From Trinickia violacea (GTDB lineage: Bacteria > Pseudomonadota > Gammaproteobacteria > Burkholderiales > Burkholderiaceae), in the NCBI RefSeq assembly GCF_005280735.1, contig NZ_CP040078.1:2542001-2606000 (forward strand): a stretch of DNA of 64,000 bases, read 5' to 3'. The notes under the pieces were generated by a model. That model worked only from the letters and a program-made list of their open reading frames with translations, did no database searches and had not been told where the DNA came from. A program made the translations under genes and the position numbers. Shown here piece after piece: positions 34,364 to 42,664 of this stretch. Position 1 is the first letter of the stretch. Each line of letters starts with the position of its first letter.

Positions 34364-34774
34364 TCAACTCGCCGCGCGAGCGCCAATCGCTTCGTGCAAC
34401 AGCGAAACCAGTACTTCCGGCGGCGCGGGTTTCGTCATGAAGTGCTGAAAACCCTCGCCGATACTGCGAAGCCGGTAAGCCTCGTCGGTGTGCCCCGTGA
34501 TCGCAACCGCCACGCACGGGCTGTGATTGGTGCAAATCTCGTAGTCGCGTAACCGCTGAATCAAATAGAAACCGTCCATCGTCGGCAGATCGAGGTCGCA
34601 GACGACGGCATCGGGCAGCACCCGCATCGCCGCTTCCACGCCCTCCTCCGCATCCGCCACTGCCACGACTTGCGCTCCTTCCGATTCCAGCAACATCACG
34701 AGCGAATCCCGATTCTGCGGATCGTCTTCCACGAGGACGATCGTCGCACGGTCAAGTCTCAATACTCCGTTCAT
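34364..34774 (-). CDS. stand-alone response-regulator receiver protein
   Basis: A 136-residue protein made only of a CheY-like receiver domain. The acidic pair is in IVLVEDDPQNRDSL (residues 12-25), the phospho-acceptor Asp in AVVCDLDLPTMDGF, the Thr in VAITGHTDE and the Lys in HFMTKPAPPE. There is no output domain. The sequence resembles receivers fused to hybrid kinases in this group, for example that at 20043, so it may be a phosphorelay partner. No kinase gene is adjacent. Confidence 0.9.
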   Translation of the reverse strand: MNGVLRLDRATIVLVEDDPQNRDSLVMLLESEGAQVVAVADAEEGVEAAMRVLPDAVVCDLDLPTMDGFYLIQRLRDYEICTNHSPCVAVAITGHTDEAYRLRSIGEGFQHFMTKPAPPEVLVSLLHEAIGARAAS

Positions 34775-35186
34775 ACGTTTTTTTCGCTACCAGTACGGTG
34801 CGAAACGCCGCGAACCACGCGGCGCTTCGCCAATCAAACTGCCCTTGGCACGCGCCCGTTGCCAGCCGCTTGCAACTGACTACGGCTTGGCGGCCCCGCG
34901 TGCTGAAGACTCCGACCCGAACACGTGCCGCGAGTTGCAACGCGATCGGCACAGCAACCGGCGCGCGGCTTTCGGCGCAACCTCCGTCGGCGTGACGCTG
35001 CGTTGCCATGCCCTCTGCAGCATGTGTTTACATGTCGAGCAGCACCCTAGCACGCGACGAAGAAACGTCTATGAAAGACGCGGGCTAGATGGTGGTTTTC
35101 AAGCGGGATTTCAACCCGCCTTGCAAGCCGCGTCTGTTGCGTTCGCCACCTCCAGACGCAAAACTCGCGCCTGCCGGTACGTAGGG
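34775..35186. other. intergenic region without a recognisable gene
   Basis: 412 bp between the TetR stop and the receiver-protein start, both on the minus strand. The open frames in it have no family resemblance. I see no strong hairpin or promoter consensus. Confidence 0.4.
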
Positions 35187-35930
35187 TCAGCGTTTGGTCT
35201 TGCGCGCGCCCATGCCGTCGGTGAGCAGCGCGATCGCGTGACGAGCGATTTCGTCCGTGCCGATCTGTCGCCGTTCAGGATCGGAGCGCCAGGAGGTGGA
35301 TGCCGCGAGCGGCAGCAACGTGATGCCGAGCAGCGTGGGAAAGACGAGCGCCGGCTCGAGGTCCGGATTCAGGCGCCCCTCTTTTTGCCAGCGGACGATC
35401 CACTGGATCTCGTCCTTGCGATGCGCGTCCTTGAAGCGGTCACGCATGCGCTGTCTCAGCAAGCCCGCGTCGCTGATGACCTCGCGAATCCATAGCGACG
35501 GAAACCACGGACGCTCGGCGGCGAGATCGACGAAACGCTGCGCGATCGCCGCGAGCGCCGCCACGGGGTCGTCCGCGTTGTCCTCGAACGCGCCGCTGAT
35601 CGCCTTGCGCACCGGAACGAAGCGCTCGTCTATGAGCACGTCGAGCAGTTGTTCGCGGGTCTTGAAGTAATAGTGCAGCATCGCCGGCGTGACGCCGGCT
35701 TCGCGCGCGATCGCGGCAAGCGTCGTATCGACGATGCCATGCCGCGCAAACAGCACGAGCGCCGTGTTCAGGAGTTTCTCGCGCTGCTCCGGCCCGCTCA
35801 AACCGCCCGTCGGACGGCCGGGACGGCGCGGCGCCGCTGCGGGCTTGGGCGGCGTTTTCATGGTTCGCGTGCCGGCCTTTGCGGTCCCGGCGGTTTCCAC
35901 GATCTGTCGAGCGGTCTTTCTCGTAGCCAT
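35187..35930 (-). CDS. TetR family transcriptional regulator
   Basis: A 247-residue TetR regulator. A basic 50-residue N-terminal extension rich in Lys, Pro and Ala (residues 1-50) precedes the helix-turn-helix: REKLLNTALVLFARHGIVDTTLAAIAREAGVTPAMLHYYFKTREQLL. The C-terminal ligand domain is unremarkable. It is divergent from the DHA2 efflux gene (83 bp between starts), with a palindromic ATTAAT repeat in between, so it probably represses that transporter. The ATG at 35930 is chosen over an upstream start at 35999 that would cover the operator. Confidence 0.9.
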   Translation of the reverse strand: MATRKTARQIVETAGTAKAGTRTMKTPPKPAAAPRRPGRPTGGLSGPEQREKLLNTALVLFARHGIVDTTLAAIAREAGVTPAMLHYYFKTREQLLDVLIDERFVPVRKAISGAFEDNADDPVAALAAIAQRFVDLAAERPWFPSLWIREVISDAGLLRQRMRDRFKDAHRKDEIQWIVRWQKEGRLNPDLEPALVFPTLLGITLLPLAASTSWRSDPERRQIGTDEIARHAIALLTDGMGARKTKR

Positions 35931-35972
35931 CTTCGAATCAAGTTGTTTGACTAAGCAAGGAATGTCGCCTAT

Positions 35973-35990
35973 ATTAATCGCCGCATTAAT
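35973..35990. promoter_or_regulatory. candidate TetR operator
   Basis: ATTAAT, six bases, ATTAAT. The half-site is itself self-complementary, so the whole 18 bp is an inverted repeat. It lies in the middle of the short intergenic region between tetR and the efflux gene, where it could cover both promoters. Confidence 0.5.
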
Positions 35991-36013
35991 TAATTTCAAG
36001 GCCGAGTGTCCCC

Positions 36014-37531
36014 ATGGATATCGATACCTCCGTCGCCGCAGTGGAAAGCGGACGCGCCGAAGCCGGCGAACGTCCGCCGATCCGGCTGATCTTCTCGGCG
36101 CTGCTGCTGGTCATGCTGCTGGCCGCGCTCGACCAGACCATCGTCTCGACCGCGCTGCCCACCATCGTCGGCGATCTCGGCGGACTGGAAAATCTGTCGT
36201 GGGTCGTGACGGCCTACTTGCTCACGTCGACCATCGTCGTGCCGCTCTACGGCAAGTTCGGCGACCTGTTCGGCCGCAAGATCGTGCTGCAGGCTTCGAT
36301 TGCGCTATTCCTGCTCGGCTCCGTGCTGTGCGGGCTCGCACAGAACATGACGCAGCTCATTTTGCTGCGCGCGCTGCAGGGCCTCGGCGGCGGCGGTCTG
36401 CTCGTCATCACGATGGCCGCGATCGGCGACATCATTCCGCCCGCCGAACGCGGCCGCTATCAAGGGCTGTTCGGCGGCGTCTATGGTCTTGCGACCGTCA
36501 TCGGGCCGCTCGCGGGCGGCTTCATCGTCGAGCATCTGTCGTGGCGCTGGATCTTCTACATCAACGTGCCGGTCGGCATCGTCGCACTTGCGGTGATCGG
36601 GGCCGCGTTCAAGCCGCACGTCGCGCACGTGAAGCACAAGATCGACTACGTGGGCGCCGGCTATCTCGCTGCCGCGCTCACTTGCATCATCTTGTTCACG
36701 AGCCAGGGCGGGACGGTCCTGCCGTGGTCGTCGCCCGACTTGTGGTTCACACTTGCGCTCGGCTGCATCGCGATCGCGGGCTTCGTCTATGAAGAGCGGC
36801 TTGCGGCCGAGCCCATCATGCCGCTCGAACTCTTCAAGGAGCGCACGTTCCTGCTTCCGAGCCTGATCGGTTTCATCGTAGGCGTTTCGCTGTTTGGAGC
36901 GGTTACGTTCCTGCCGCTGTATCTGCAGGTCGTCAAGAATTCGACGCCTTCGCAAGCCGGCATGCAGTTGCTGCCGCTGATGGGCGGCGTGCTCGTCACG
37001 TCGATTGCGAGCGGGCGGATCATCAGCAAGATCGGCAAATATCGCGCGTTTCCGATTGTGGGCACATTGCTCGTGTGCGTCGGGATGCTGCTGCTCGCCA
37101 CACTCTCCGTTTCGACGCCTATCGAGCGCATGTATCTGTATATGGGTCTCGTCGGGTGCGGGCTCGGCATGGTCATGCAAGTGCTGATCCTTGCCGTGCA
37201 GAACACCGTCGCGTTCAAGCATATGGGCGTCGCGACGTCGGGCGCGACGCTGTTCCGCTCGATCGGCGGCTCGGTCGGCGTGGCGGCGTTCGGCGCGGTC
37301 TTCACGAACGTGCTGCACGCGCGGCTCGCCGCGCTGTTGCCCGCCGGCGCCGAGCTGCCCCAGGCGCTGCGGCCGGCCGCCGTGCAAGCGCTGCCGGCCG
37401 CGCTGCGCGACGACTATCTGCAGGCATTCGGCGGCGCCATGCATACCGTGTTCGTCGTCGCCGCGTGCATCGTCGTGTTCGCGTTCGCGCTGGCATGGCT
37501 GATCGAGGACGTGCCGCTCAGGAAAACGTGA
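36014..37531 (+). CDS. MFS transporter, DHA2 (14-helix) drug efflux type
   Basis: A 505-residue major facilitator with 14 predicted helices. The N-terminal LAALDQTIVSTALPTIVGDLGG and SWVVTAYLLTSTIVVPLYGKFGDLFGRK carry the DHA2 motifs D1 and A, and GLGGGGLLVITMAAIGDIIPP and GGVYGLATVIGPLAGGFIVEHLSWRWIFYINVPVGI (motif C region) follow. The family exports drugs and other toxic compounds using protons. Control by the divergent TetR regulator is likely. No HlyD-type fusion protein gene is adjacent, so it probably works alone in the inner membrane. Confidence 0.92.
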   Translation: MDIDTSVAAVESGRAEAGERPPIRLIFSALLLVMLLAALDQTIVSTALPTIVGDLGGLENLSWVVTAYLLTSTIVVPLYGKFGDLFGRKIVLQASIALFLLGSVLCGLAQNMTQLILLRALQGLGGGGLLVITMAAIGDIIPPAERGRYQGLFGGVYGLATVIGPLAGGFIVEHLSWRWIFYINVPVGIVALAVIGAAFKPHVAHVKHKIDYVGAGYLAAALTCIILFTSQGGTVLPWSSPDLWFTLALGCIAIAGFVYEERLAAEPIMPLELFKERTFLLPSLIGFIVGVSLFGAVTFLPLYLQVVKNSTPSQAGMQLLPLMGGVLVTSIASGRIISKIGKYRAFPIVGTLLVCVGMLLLATLSVSTPIERMYLYMGLVGCGLGMVMQVLILAVQNTVAFKHMGVATSGATLFRSIGGSVGVAAFGAVFTNVLHARLAALLPAGAELPQALRPAAVQALPAALRDDYLQAFGGAMHTVFVVAACIVVFAFALAWLIEDVPLRKT

Positions 37532-37668
37532 CCGCGCATGGCCGCCGGCCGCTTGCACAAAAAACCTGCCGCAACACGAATCACCCTGGAAAAAGCGGGT
37601 TTCAGCGCACGCCAATACCGGGTGCGGCCGAGTTGTTGTATCCTCTCGGCCGCTCACCTGGAGAACAC

Positions 37669-37932
37669 ATGAAGTTCACGACCTGGCTGGCCGCAGCGCT
37701 CACGCTCGCCGCCGCAGCCGCGACGGCAACCGCCACCGCACAAACCTCGCAAACCTATCATTTCGGCGAAGGCCAAGCCGCACCGCAAGCGCAGCACGCG
37801 GTGGCGCACCCTCACTCCCCGCGCTACGTCAAGCCGAAACACCGGAAGTACCGCAAGCCGAAGTATCATGCGCCGCGCCGTTACGCGCCGCCGCGCCACG
37901 TGTCGAATTCGCCTCTCTATTCGCACGGCTAA
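37669..37932 (+). CDS. small secreted basic protein rich in His, Lys and Pro
   Basis: An 87-residue protein. Residues 1-24 are a signal peptide (MKFTTWLAAALTLAAAAATA, cleavage near ATATAQT). The mature part is short, strongly basic and rich in His, Tyr, Pro and Lys (RYVKPKHRKYRKPKYHAPRR). Such proteins are common in Burkholderiaceae but have no assigned role. They could bind metals, nucleic acid or the cell envelope. A GGAG site precedes the ATG. It follows the efflux gene by about 140 bp with its own leader. Confidence 0.75.
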   Translation: MKFTTWLAAALTLAAAAATATATAQTSQTYHFGEGQAAPQAQHAVAHPHSPRYVKPKHRKYRKPKYHAPRRYAPPRHVSNSPLYSHG

Positions 37933-38073
37933 AGCGCTTCAACCTTGCCGTGCAGCGTTCGCTGCGCGGCGTGACGCACGTTTCGATTGCAGAACCTTTG
38001 TTTTGCACGCTTCGCTTCAGAAACCGCTGTAGCATGCTTATCCGACCTCAAACAACAAAAGGGAAGCGACAGC

Positions 38074-38415
38074 ATGAAAATGGAGGCATTTGCGTTCGGC
38101 ACCACCGATTGGGCCGAAATCGAACGAACAGAGCACAACGGGGAAACCGGCATGGCCTACTGGCGCACGCGGTTTTTCGGCGACAAGGAAAATCCCATCC
38201 GGGTTCGGATGGTGGAATACACGCCCGGCTACCTCGCAGACCACTGGTGCAAGAAAGGTCACGTGCTCCTCTGCCTGGAAGGCGAGTTGGAAACCACGCT
38301 GGAAGACGGCCGCAAGTTCGTCCTGACAGCGGGAATGAGCTATCAAGTCGGCGATAACGCCGAAGCGCACCAATCGTATAGCCGGACCGGCGCGAAACTG
38401 TTCATCGTCGACTAA
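38074..38415 (+). CDS. DHCW-motif cupin fold protein
   Basis: A 113-residue single-domain cupin. The segment GYLADHWCKKGHVLLCLEGELETTLEDGRKF carries the family motif: an Asp-His-Trp-Cys version of the DHCW signature, then the GHV/LEGE cupin metal-binding pattern. The second cupin motif is GMSYQVGDNAEAHQSYS. The function of the family is unknown; a metal-binding dioxygenase-like or sensory role is possible. Its stop overlaps the start of the next gene by one base (TAATG), indicating coupling with the GNAT gene. Confidence 0.85.
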   Translation: MKMEAFAFGTTDWAEIERTEHNGETGMAYWRTRFFGDKENPIRVRMVEYTPGYLADHWCKKGHVLLCLEGELETTLEDGRKFVLTAGMSYQVGDNAEAHQSYSRTGAKLFIVD

Positions 38416-38978
38416 TGAGCTCAACCCACGCATCCGCTCCCGCGAACGCTGTCGGCGCGCCCATCATTCGCGACGCCACAGAAGCCGACATCCCCGCGAT
38501 CCAAGCGATCTATTCGCACCACGTGTTGACCGGCGTCGCGTCGTTCGAAGAGACGCCGCCAAGCGTCGACGACATGCTTGCGCGGCGCGCGACAGTGCTG
38601 CAGCACGGCTTGCCGTACCTGGTCGCGGAACTCGACGGCCGCGTCGCCGGATACGCCTACGCGACGCCGTATCGGCCGCGCGCCGCCTATCGCCACACCA
38701 TCGAAGATTCGATCTATATCGACGACGCGTGCCGCGGACGCGGTGTCGGCAGGGCGTTGCTGGCCGCGCTGATCGAGCGCTGCGAGGCGGGACCGTGGCG
38801 GCAGATGATCGCGGTCATCGCGGACGGCGGCCGCGGCGGCTCGACATCGCTGCACAGCAGCCTCGGCTTCGAGCCGATCGGCACCTTGAAGGCGGTTGGC
38901 TTCAAGCATGGCCGCTGGCTCGACAGCACGCTGATGCAGCGTGCGCTCGGCGCGGGAAGCGAAGCGCCGCCGCGCTAA
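38415..38978 (+). CDS. GNAT acetyltransferase, phosphinothricin acetyltransferase-like
   Basis: A 187-residue GNAT protein of the Pat/MnaT group: IIRDATEADIPAIQAIYSHHVLTGVASFEETPP at the start, VAGYAYATPYRPRAAYRHTIEDSIYID in the centre, the acetyl-CoA loop CRGRGVGRALLAALIERC and GFKHGRWLDSTLMQRAL at the end. Members acetylate methionine sulfone/sulfoximine or phosphinothricin. Translationally coupled to the upstream cupin gene and followed 9 bp later by a MerR gene, it forms a three-gene unit. Confidence 0.9.
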   Translation: MSSTHASAPANAVGAPIIRDATEADIPAIQAIYSHHVLTGVASFEETPPSVDDMLARRATVLQHGLPYLVAELDGRVAGYAYATPYRPRAAYRHTIEDSIYIDDACRGRGVGRALLAALIERCEAGPWRQMIAVIADGGRGGSTSLHSSLGFEPIGTLKAVGFKHGRWLDSTLMQRALGAGSEAPPR

Positions 38979-38987
38979 AATCGGCGC

Positions 38988-39848
38988 ATGCGCAAAACCC
39001 CCTCTTCCGCCTCCCGCACGACCGGCGCCGCGGCGAACTCGCCCGGCAACGAATACTCCGTCGACGAGCTCGCGCGCGTCGCCGACAGCACCGTGCGCAA
39101 CATACGCGCCTACCAGGATCGCGGGCTGCTTGCGCCGCCGGAGAAACGCGGACGTGTCGGCATTTACGACGACACGCACGTGTCGCGCCTCAAGCTCATC
39201 CACCACCTGCTCGCGCGCGGCTACTCGCTTGCGAACATTCAGGACTTGATCAAGGCGATCGAAGAAGGACACGACCTGCGCTCGATCCTCGGCCTCGAAA
39301 ACGCCATCGGCGGACGATGGTCGCAAGAGCGGCCGCAAGCCTATTCGCTCGCCGCGCTCGCGACGATGTTCGGCGGCACAGCGCCGGCCGCGCTAGCCAA
39401 AGCCGTTGAGCTGGGTCTTCTCGAGCGCGACGGGTTGAAGTTCGTCGCGAAGAGCCCGTCGTCGCTCGCGGCCGGTGCGGCGATGGCTCGCGAAGGGATA
39501 CCGGCGCGCGAGATGCTCGACATGATGAGCGACGTTCGCCCGCATTTCGAAGCGGTCGCGAAGGTGCTCGTCGATCTCGTCGTGCGTCGGCTCGATCGAT
39601 ACGATGAAGCGTCACTGCCGCCGCCCGCCGACGTGCCTGCGCTCGTCGAGGCGATCGGACGGATGCGTCCGCTCGCGATGGTGCTCGTCGAAAGCGAAAT
39701 GAACCGCGCGCTCGAGGAAGCGGCGGGCGGCTATTTGGGCGACCGGGTCGCGACGATCATGAAAAAGCGGCTCGGCCATGTGCCGGATGAAAACCGCAAG
39801 ACAGGCACGGCATCAGGCCCGCCCCGCAAGCGCGCCACCAAGCGCTGA
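38988..39848 (+). CDS. MerR family transcriptional regulator
   Basis: A 286-residue MerR protein. The winged helix covers about residues 22-90: EYSVDELARVADSTVRNIRAYQDRGLLAPP and RVGIYDDTHVSRLKLIHHLLARGYSLANI. The long C-terminal part (about 100-260) is helical and lacks the cysteines of metal-sensing members. The effector is unknown. It is the last gene of the cupin-GNAT-MerR run, which it may regulate. Confidence 0.9.
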   Translation: MRKTPSSASRTTGAAANSPGNEYSVDELARVADSTVRNIRAYQDRGLLAPPEKRGRVGIYDDTHVSRLKLIHHLLARGYSLANIQDLIKAIEEGHDLRSILGLENAIGGRWSQERPQAYSLAALATMFGGTAPAALAKAVELGLLERDGLKFVAKSPSSLAAGAAMAREGIPAREMLDMMSDVRPHFEAVAKVLVDLVVRRLDRYDEASLPPPADVPALVEAIGRMRPLAMVLVESEMNRALEEAAGGYLGDRVATIMKKRLGHVPDENRKTGTASGPPRKRATKR

Positions 39849-40028
39849 CCGCTTTGGCCGCCGTGCAACGCGGCGCCAATTCGCTAACGCAACGTCATAT
39901 TCAAATCGCAATTGCTTGGTTTGTTTCGCCGTAAGTGCATGCGACGATTCGCTGACTCGAGCGGCACGCGCGCTGTCGTCACGCGCGGTGCCGCCTTCGT
40001 CATCGACCGTCCGCATGGAGTTTCTCTC

Positions 40029-41024
40029 GTGATCAAACTGGCCGTCCGCTCCCCATTGCGCATCGTCGCTGCTTGGCTCGCTTCTTTGCTATTTGCACTC
40101 GCTGCCTTTCCTTCCTTCGCGCAAGGCGACACCGACAAGGTATTGCGAGTCGGCTATCAAAAAGCCGGCCTGCTCGCGGTGCTCAAGGCGCAAGGCGTGC
40201 TCGAGCAAAAGCTCAAACCGCTCGGCTATCGCGTCGAATGGTTCGAATTCCCGGCAGGCCCGCAATTGCTCGAAGCGCTAAACGCCAACAGCATCGATTT
40301 CGGCTATACCGGCGCACCACCCGCAGTATTCGCGCAAGCGGGCGGTGTGCACTTCGTCTATGTCGGCGCTGAACCGGCCGCCGCGCACAACGAAGCTATC
40401 TTCGTCAAAGCCGACTCCCCGCTGCGCACGCCCGCCGACTTGAAAGGCAAGCGCATCGCGCTCCAAAAGGGTTCGAGTTCGCACTACCTGCTGCTCGAAG
40501 CGCTCAAGAAAGCCGGCTTGCGATACGAAGACGTGCAGCCGGTCTATCTCGCCCCTGCCGATGCACGCGCGGCATTCGAAAGCGGCAACGTCGACGCGTG
40601 GGTGGTCTGGGACCCGTATTACGCCGCAGCGCAAGCGACGCTCAAAGTCCGCACGCTTGCCGATTTCGCCGGCTTTCCCACCAATAACTTTTACGAGTCC
40701 ACGCGAGATTTTGCGCAGCAGCACCCGGATATCGTAGCCGCCGTGCTGAGCCAATTGCGTGCGACGGGCCAGTGGGTCAACGCGCATCCGGGCGAAACGG
40801 CAGCGTTGATCGCGCCGAAGGTCGGGCTCGATCAAGCGATCGTCGAAACGTGGGTCCGGCGCGTACCGTATGGCGCGACGCCCGTCACCGACAATGTGAT
40901 CGCGCTTCAGCAAAACGTCGCCGATGCGTTTTACGGCGCGCGCTTGATCCCGCAAAAGCTCACCGTCAGAGACAACGTTTGGCAAAACAAGGCTGCGGTC
41001 GAGAGCTTGAACAGTGCACGCTAA
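40029..41024 (+). CDS. aliphatic sulfonate/nitrate-type ABC substrate-binding protein (SsuA-like)
   Basis: A 331-residue periplasmic binding protein of the SsuA/TauA type. The signal peptide occupies the first 33 residues (VRSPLRIVAAWLASLLFALA, cleavage near SFAQG). The mature protein begins VLRVGYQKAGLLAVLKAQGVLEQKL, and has the family motifs FEFPAGPQLLEALNANSIDFGYTGAPPAVFAQAGG and LKGKRIALQKGSSSHYLL. The GTG at 40029 is chosen because GGAG lies ten bases before it and it gives a clean signal sequence; an open frame from 39912 has no such features. No ssuB, ssuC or ssuD gene is in the window, so the transporter partners lie elsewhere. Confidence 0.87.
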   Translation: MIKLAVRSPLRIVAAWLASLLFALAAFPSFAQGDTDKVLRVGYQKAGLLAVLKAQGVLEQKLKPLGYRVEWFEFPAGPQLLEALNANSIDFGYTGAPPAVFAQAGGVHFVYVGAEPAAAHNEAIFVKADSPLRTPADLKGKRIALQKGSSSHYLLLEALKKAGLRYEDVQPVYLAPADARAAFESGNVDAWVVWDPYYAAAQATLKVRTLADFAGFPTNNFYESTRDFAQQHPDIVAAVLSQLRATGQWVNAHPGETAALIAPKVGLDQAIVETWVRRVPYGATPVTDNVIALQQNVADAFYGARLIPQKLTVRDNVWQNKAAVESLNSAR

Positions 41025-41104
41025 GCCGCGAAAAGGCGTGCTCGAGGCGCACGCCGTCGCTATCGAAAGCATTGCGCCTTAATCCGGCGCGCGCTCCAGC
41101 GGCA

Positions 41105-41509
41105 TCACAGCATCGCCGTCGCTTCGATTTCGATCTTGAAGCCGTAATGCAGCGGACCCGTCGGCACGATCGCGCGCGCCGGCCGCGCTTCGCCCGCCCA
41201 ACGCGTGTAGATCTGATTGAAACTTGGCCAATGCTCGATATCGGCGATATAGACGCGGACTTGCACCAGTTGCCCAATGCTGCTGCCCACGCCTTCGAGC
41301 GCCGCCTTGACGTTCGCCAGCACCTGCTCGGCTTGGGCTTCAAAGGACTCGTCCGTCAGCTTCTGGCCGTTCGCGTCGATCGGCAGTTGCCCCGACACGA
41401 ATACGAGCCCGTTGGCGATAGCGACGTGACTATAGTGGCCGCCGGGCGTCGAGAGGCCTGCGGGATTTTCGGTGCGCGGCAGATGCGTACTCTGTTCATT
41501 ACCAGCCAT
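41105..41509 (-). CDS. RidA family enamine/imine deaminase
   Basis: A 134-residue RidA (YjgF) protein with the fold motifs GGHYSHVAIANGLVFVSGQLPID, QAEQVLANVKAALEGVGSSIGQLVQVRVYI and the active-site arginine in RPARAIVPTGPLHYGFKIEIEA. RidA hydrolyses reactive enamine/imine intermediates released by PLP enzymes. The start overlaps the end of the DSD1-type gene by 11 bp, so the two are co-translated; it probably finishes the reaction of that enzyme. It is the third gene of the HAD-DSD1-RidA operon. Confidence 0.9.
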   Translation of the reverse strand: MAGNEQSTHLPRTENPAGLSTPGGHYSHVAIANGLVFVSGQLPIDANGQKLTDESFEAQAEQVLANVKAALEGVGSSIGQLVQVRVYIADIEHWPSFNQIYTRWAGEARPARAIVPTGPLHYGFKIEIEATAML

Positions 41510-42647
41510 GAAAGCGACTCCATACGGTAGTTTCGCCATCGTCCGATAGCGCGTGATATTCCGGGAACTGCGCACCCGTTGCGCAAGCGTGATTGGGCAG
41601 GATGCGCAGCTTGGTTCCGATCGGAAAACGCGCCGCCAAACTCTCGTCTTGCGACCCGTTGGCGAGTTGCGGGTTCGCGGGCGAAAGAATGCCGTGCTCC
41701 TGGTTCGCGCCGCTCATCACCCAACCGTTCAACGGCGTGCCATCGAGCGCACACGGTAGACCATAGCCGAAATCGTGCGCCTGTTTCGACGTGCCGCGAT
41801 CGCGGCTCATCGCCATCCAGCCTGAGTCCAGAATGACCCAGTTCTTTTCGGGTTGATGGCCGATGACCGTGGCGACCACGCTCAACGCGATGTCGTCGAT
41901 CGAACAGACGCCGACGTTGTGCATCACGAGATCGAAGAACACATAGACGCCTGCCCGCACTTCGGTCACGTCGTCGAGTTTCGCGGCCGACAATGCCGTC
42001 GGCGTCGAACCGACGCTGACCGCTTCGCAAGGGATACCCGCGTCGCGCAACCTTTGTGCCGCGCGGACGCAGCCCGCACGCTCCTGCTCGGCAAGTTCAC
42101 TGAGCGCTTCCGGCGAGTGAAGCTCGTAACTCGACCCCGCGTGTGTCATCACGCCGCTCACTTTGATGCCGCCCTCGTGCAAAATGCGCCCGACTTCGAG
42201 CAGCGCATCCTGCTCCGGCGTGATGCCTGAACGATGGCCATCCGTATCGACTTCGATCCACACTTCTAGCGATTCGCGCTGCTCGCTCGCGAACTTTGCA
42301 ATCTCCACTGCCGCAGGGACGTTGTCGATCACGAGCTTTAGATCGCAGCCCTTCTGTCTTAACGCCATCGCCCTCGGCAACTTCGATGGCGCGATACTGA
42401 CCGCGTAAAGAATATCGGTCACGCCGGCAGCAAAAAACGCTTCGGCTTCTTTCAGTGTCGAAACAGTGATGCCTTTCGCGCCCGCCGCCAATTGCGCGCG
42501 GACCACGTCCAGGCATTTGGTGGTTTTCACATGAGGGCGGAATGTCACGCCGAGCGCGTCCATACGCGCTTGCATGCGCGCAATATTCCGTTCCATCCGC
42601 GAGATGTCGACCAGTGCGGCTGGCGTATCGAGTTCGTCGAGTTTCAT
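41499..42647 (-). CDS. DSD1 family PLP enzyme (D-amino-acid dehydratase or D-threonine aldolase-like)
   Basis: A 382-residue fold type III PLP enzyme. The alanine-racemase-like barrel carries the cofactor lysine Lys41 in FRPHVKTTKCLD, and the phosphate-contacting VSVGSTPTA. The C-terminal beta domain has the metal-site pair in ILPNHACATGAQF, which in this family binds zinc or manganese. Known members are D-serine dehydratase, D-threo-3-hydroxyaspartate dehydratase and D-threonine aldolase; sequence alone does not separate them. The RidA gene overlapping its 3' end favours a dehydratase that releases an enamine. It lies 17 bp downstream of a HAD gene. Confidence 0.87.
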   Translation of the reverse strand: MKLDELDTPAALVDISRMERNIARMQARMDALGVTFRPHVKTTKCLDVVRAQLAAGAKGITVSTLKEAEAFFAAGVTDILYAVSIAPSKLPRAMALRQKGCDLKLVIDNVPAAVEIAKFASEQRESLEVWIEVDTDGHRSGITPEQDALLEVGRILHEGGIKVSGVMTHAGSSYELHSPEALSELAEQERAGCVRAAQRLRDAGIPCEAVSVGSTPTALSAAKLDDVTEVRAGVYVFFDLVMHNVGVCSIDDIALSVVATVIGHQPEKNWVILDSGWMAMSRDRGTSKQAHDFGYGLPCALDGTPLNGWVMSGANQEHGILSPANPQLANGSQDESLAARFPIGTKLRILPNHACATGAQFPEYHALSDDGETTVWSRFHGW

Positions 42648-42664
42648 GATTTCAATCGGCTTAG

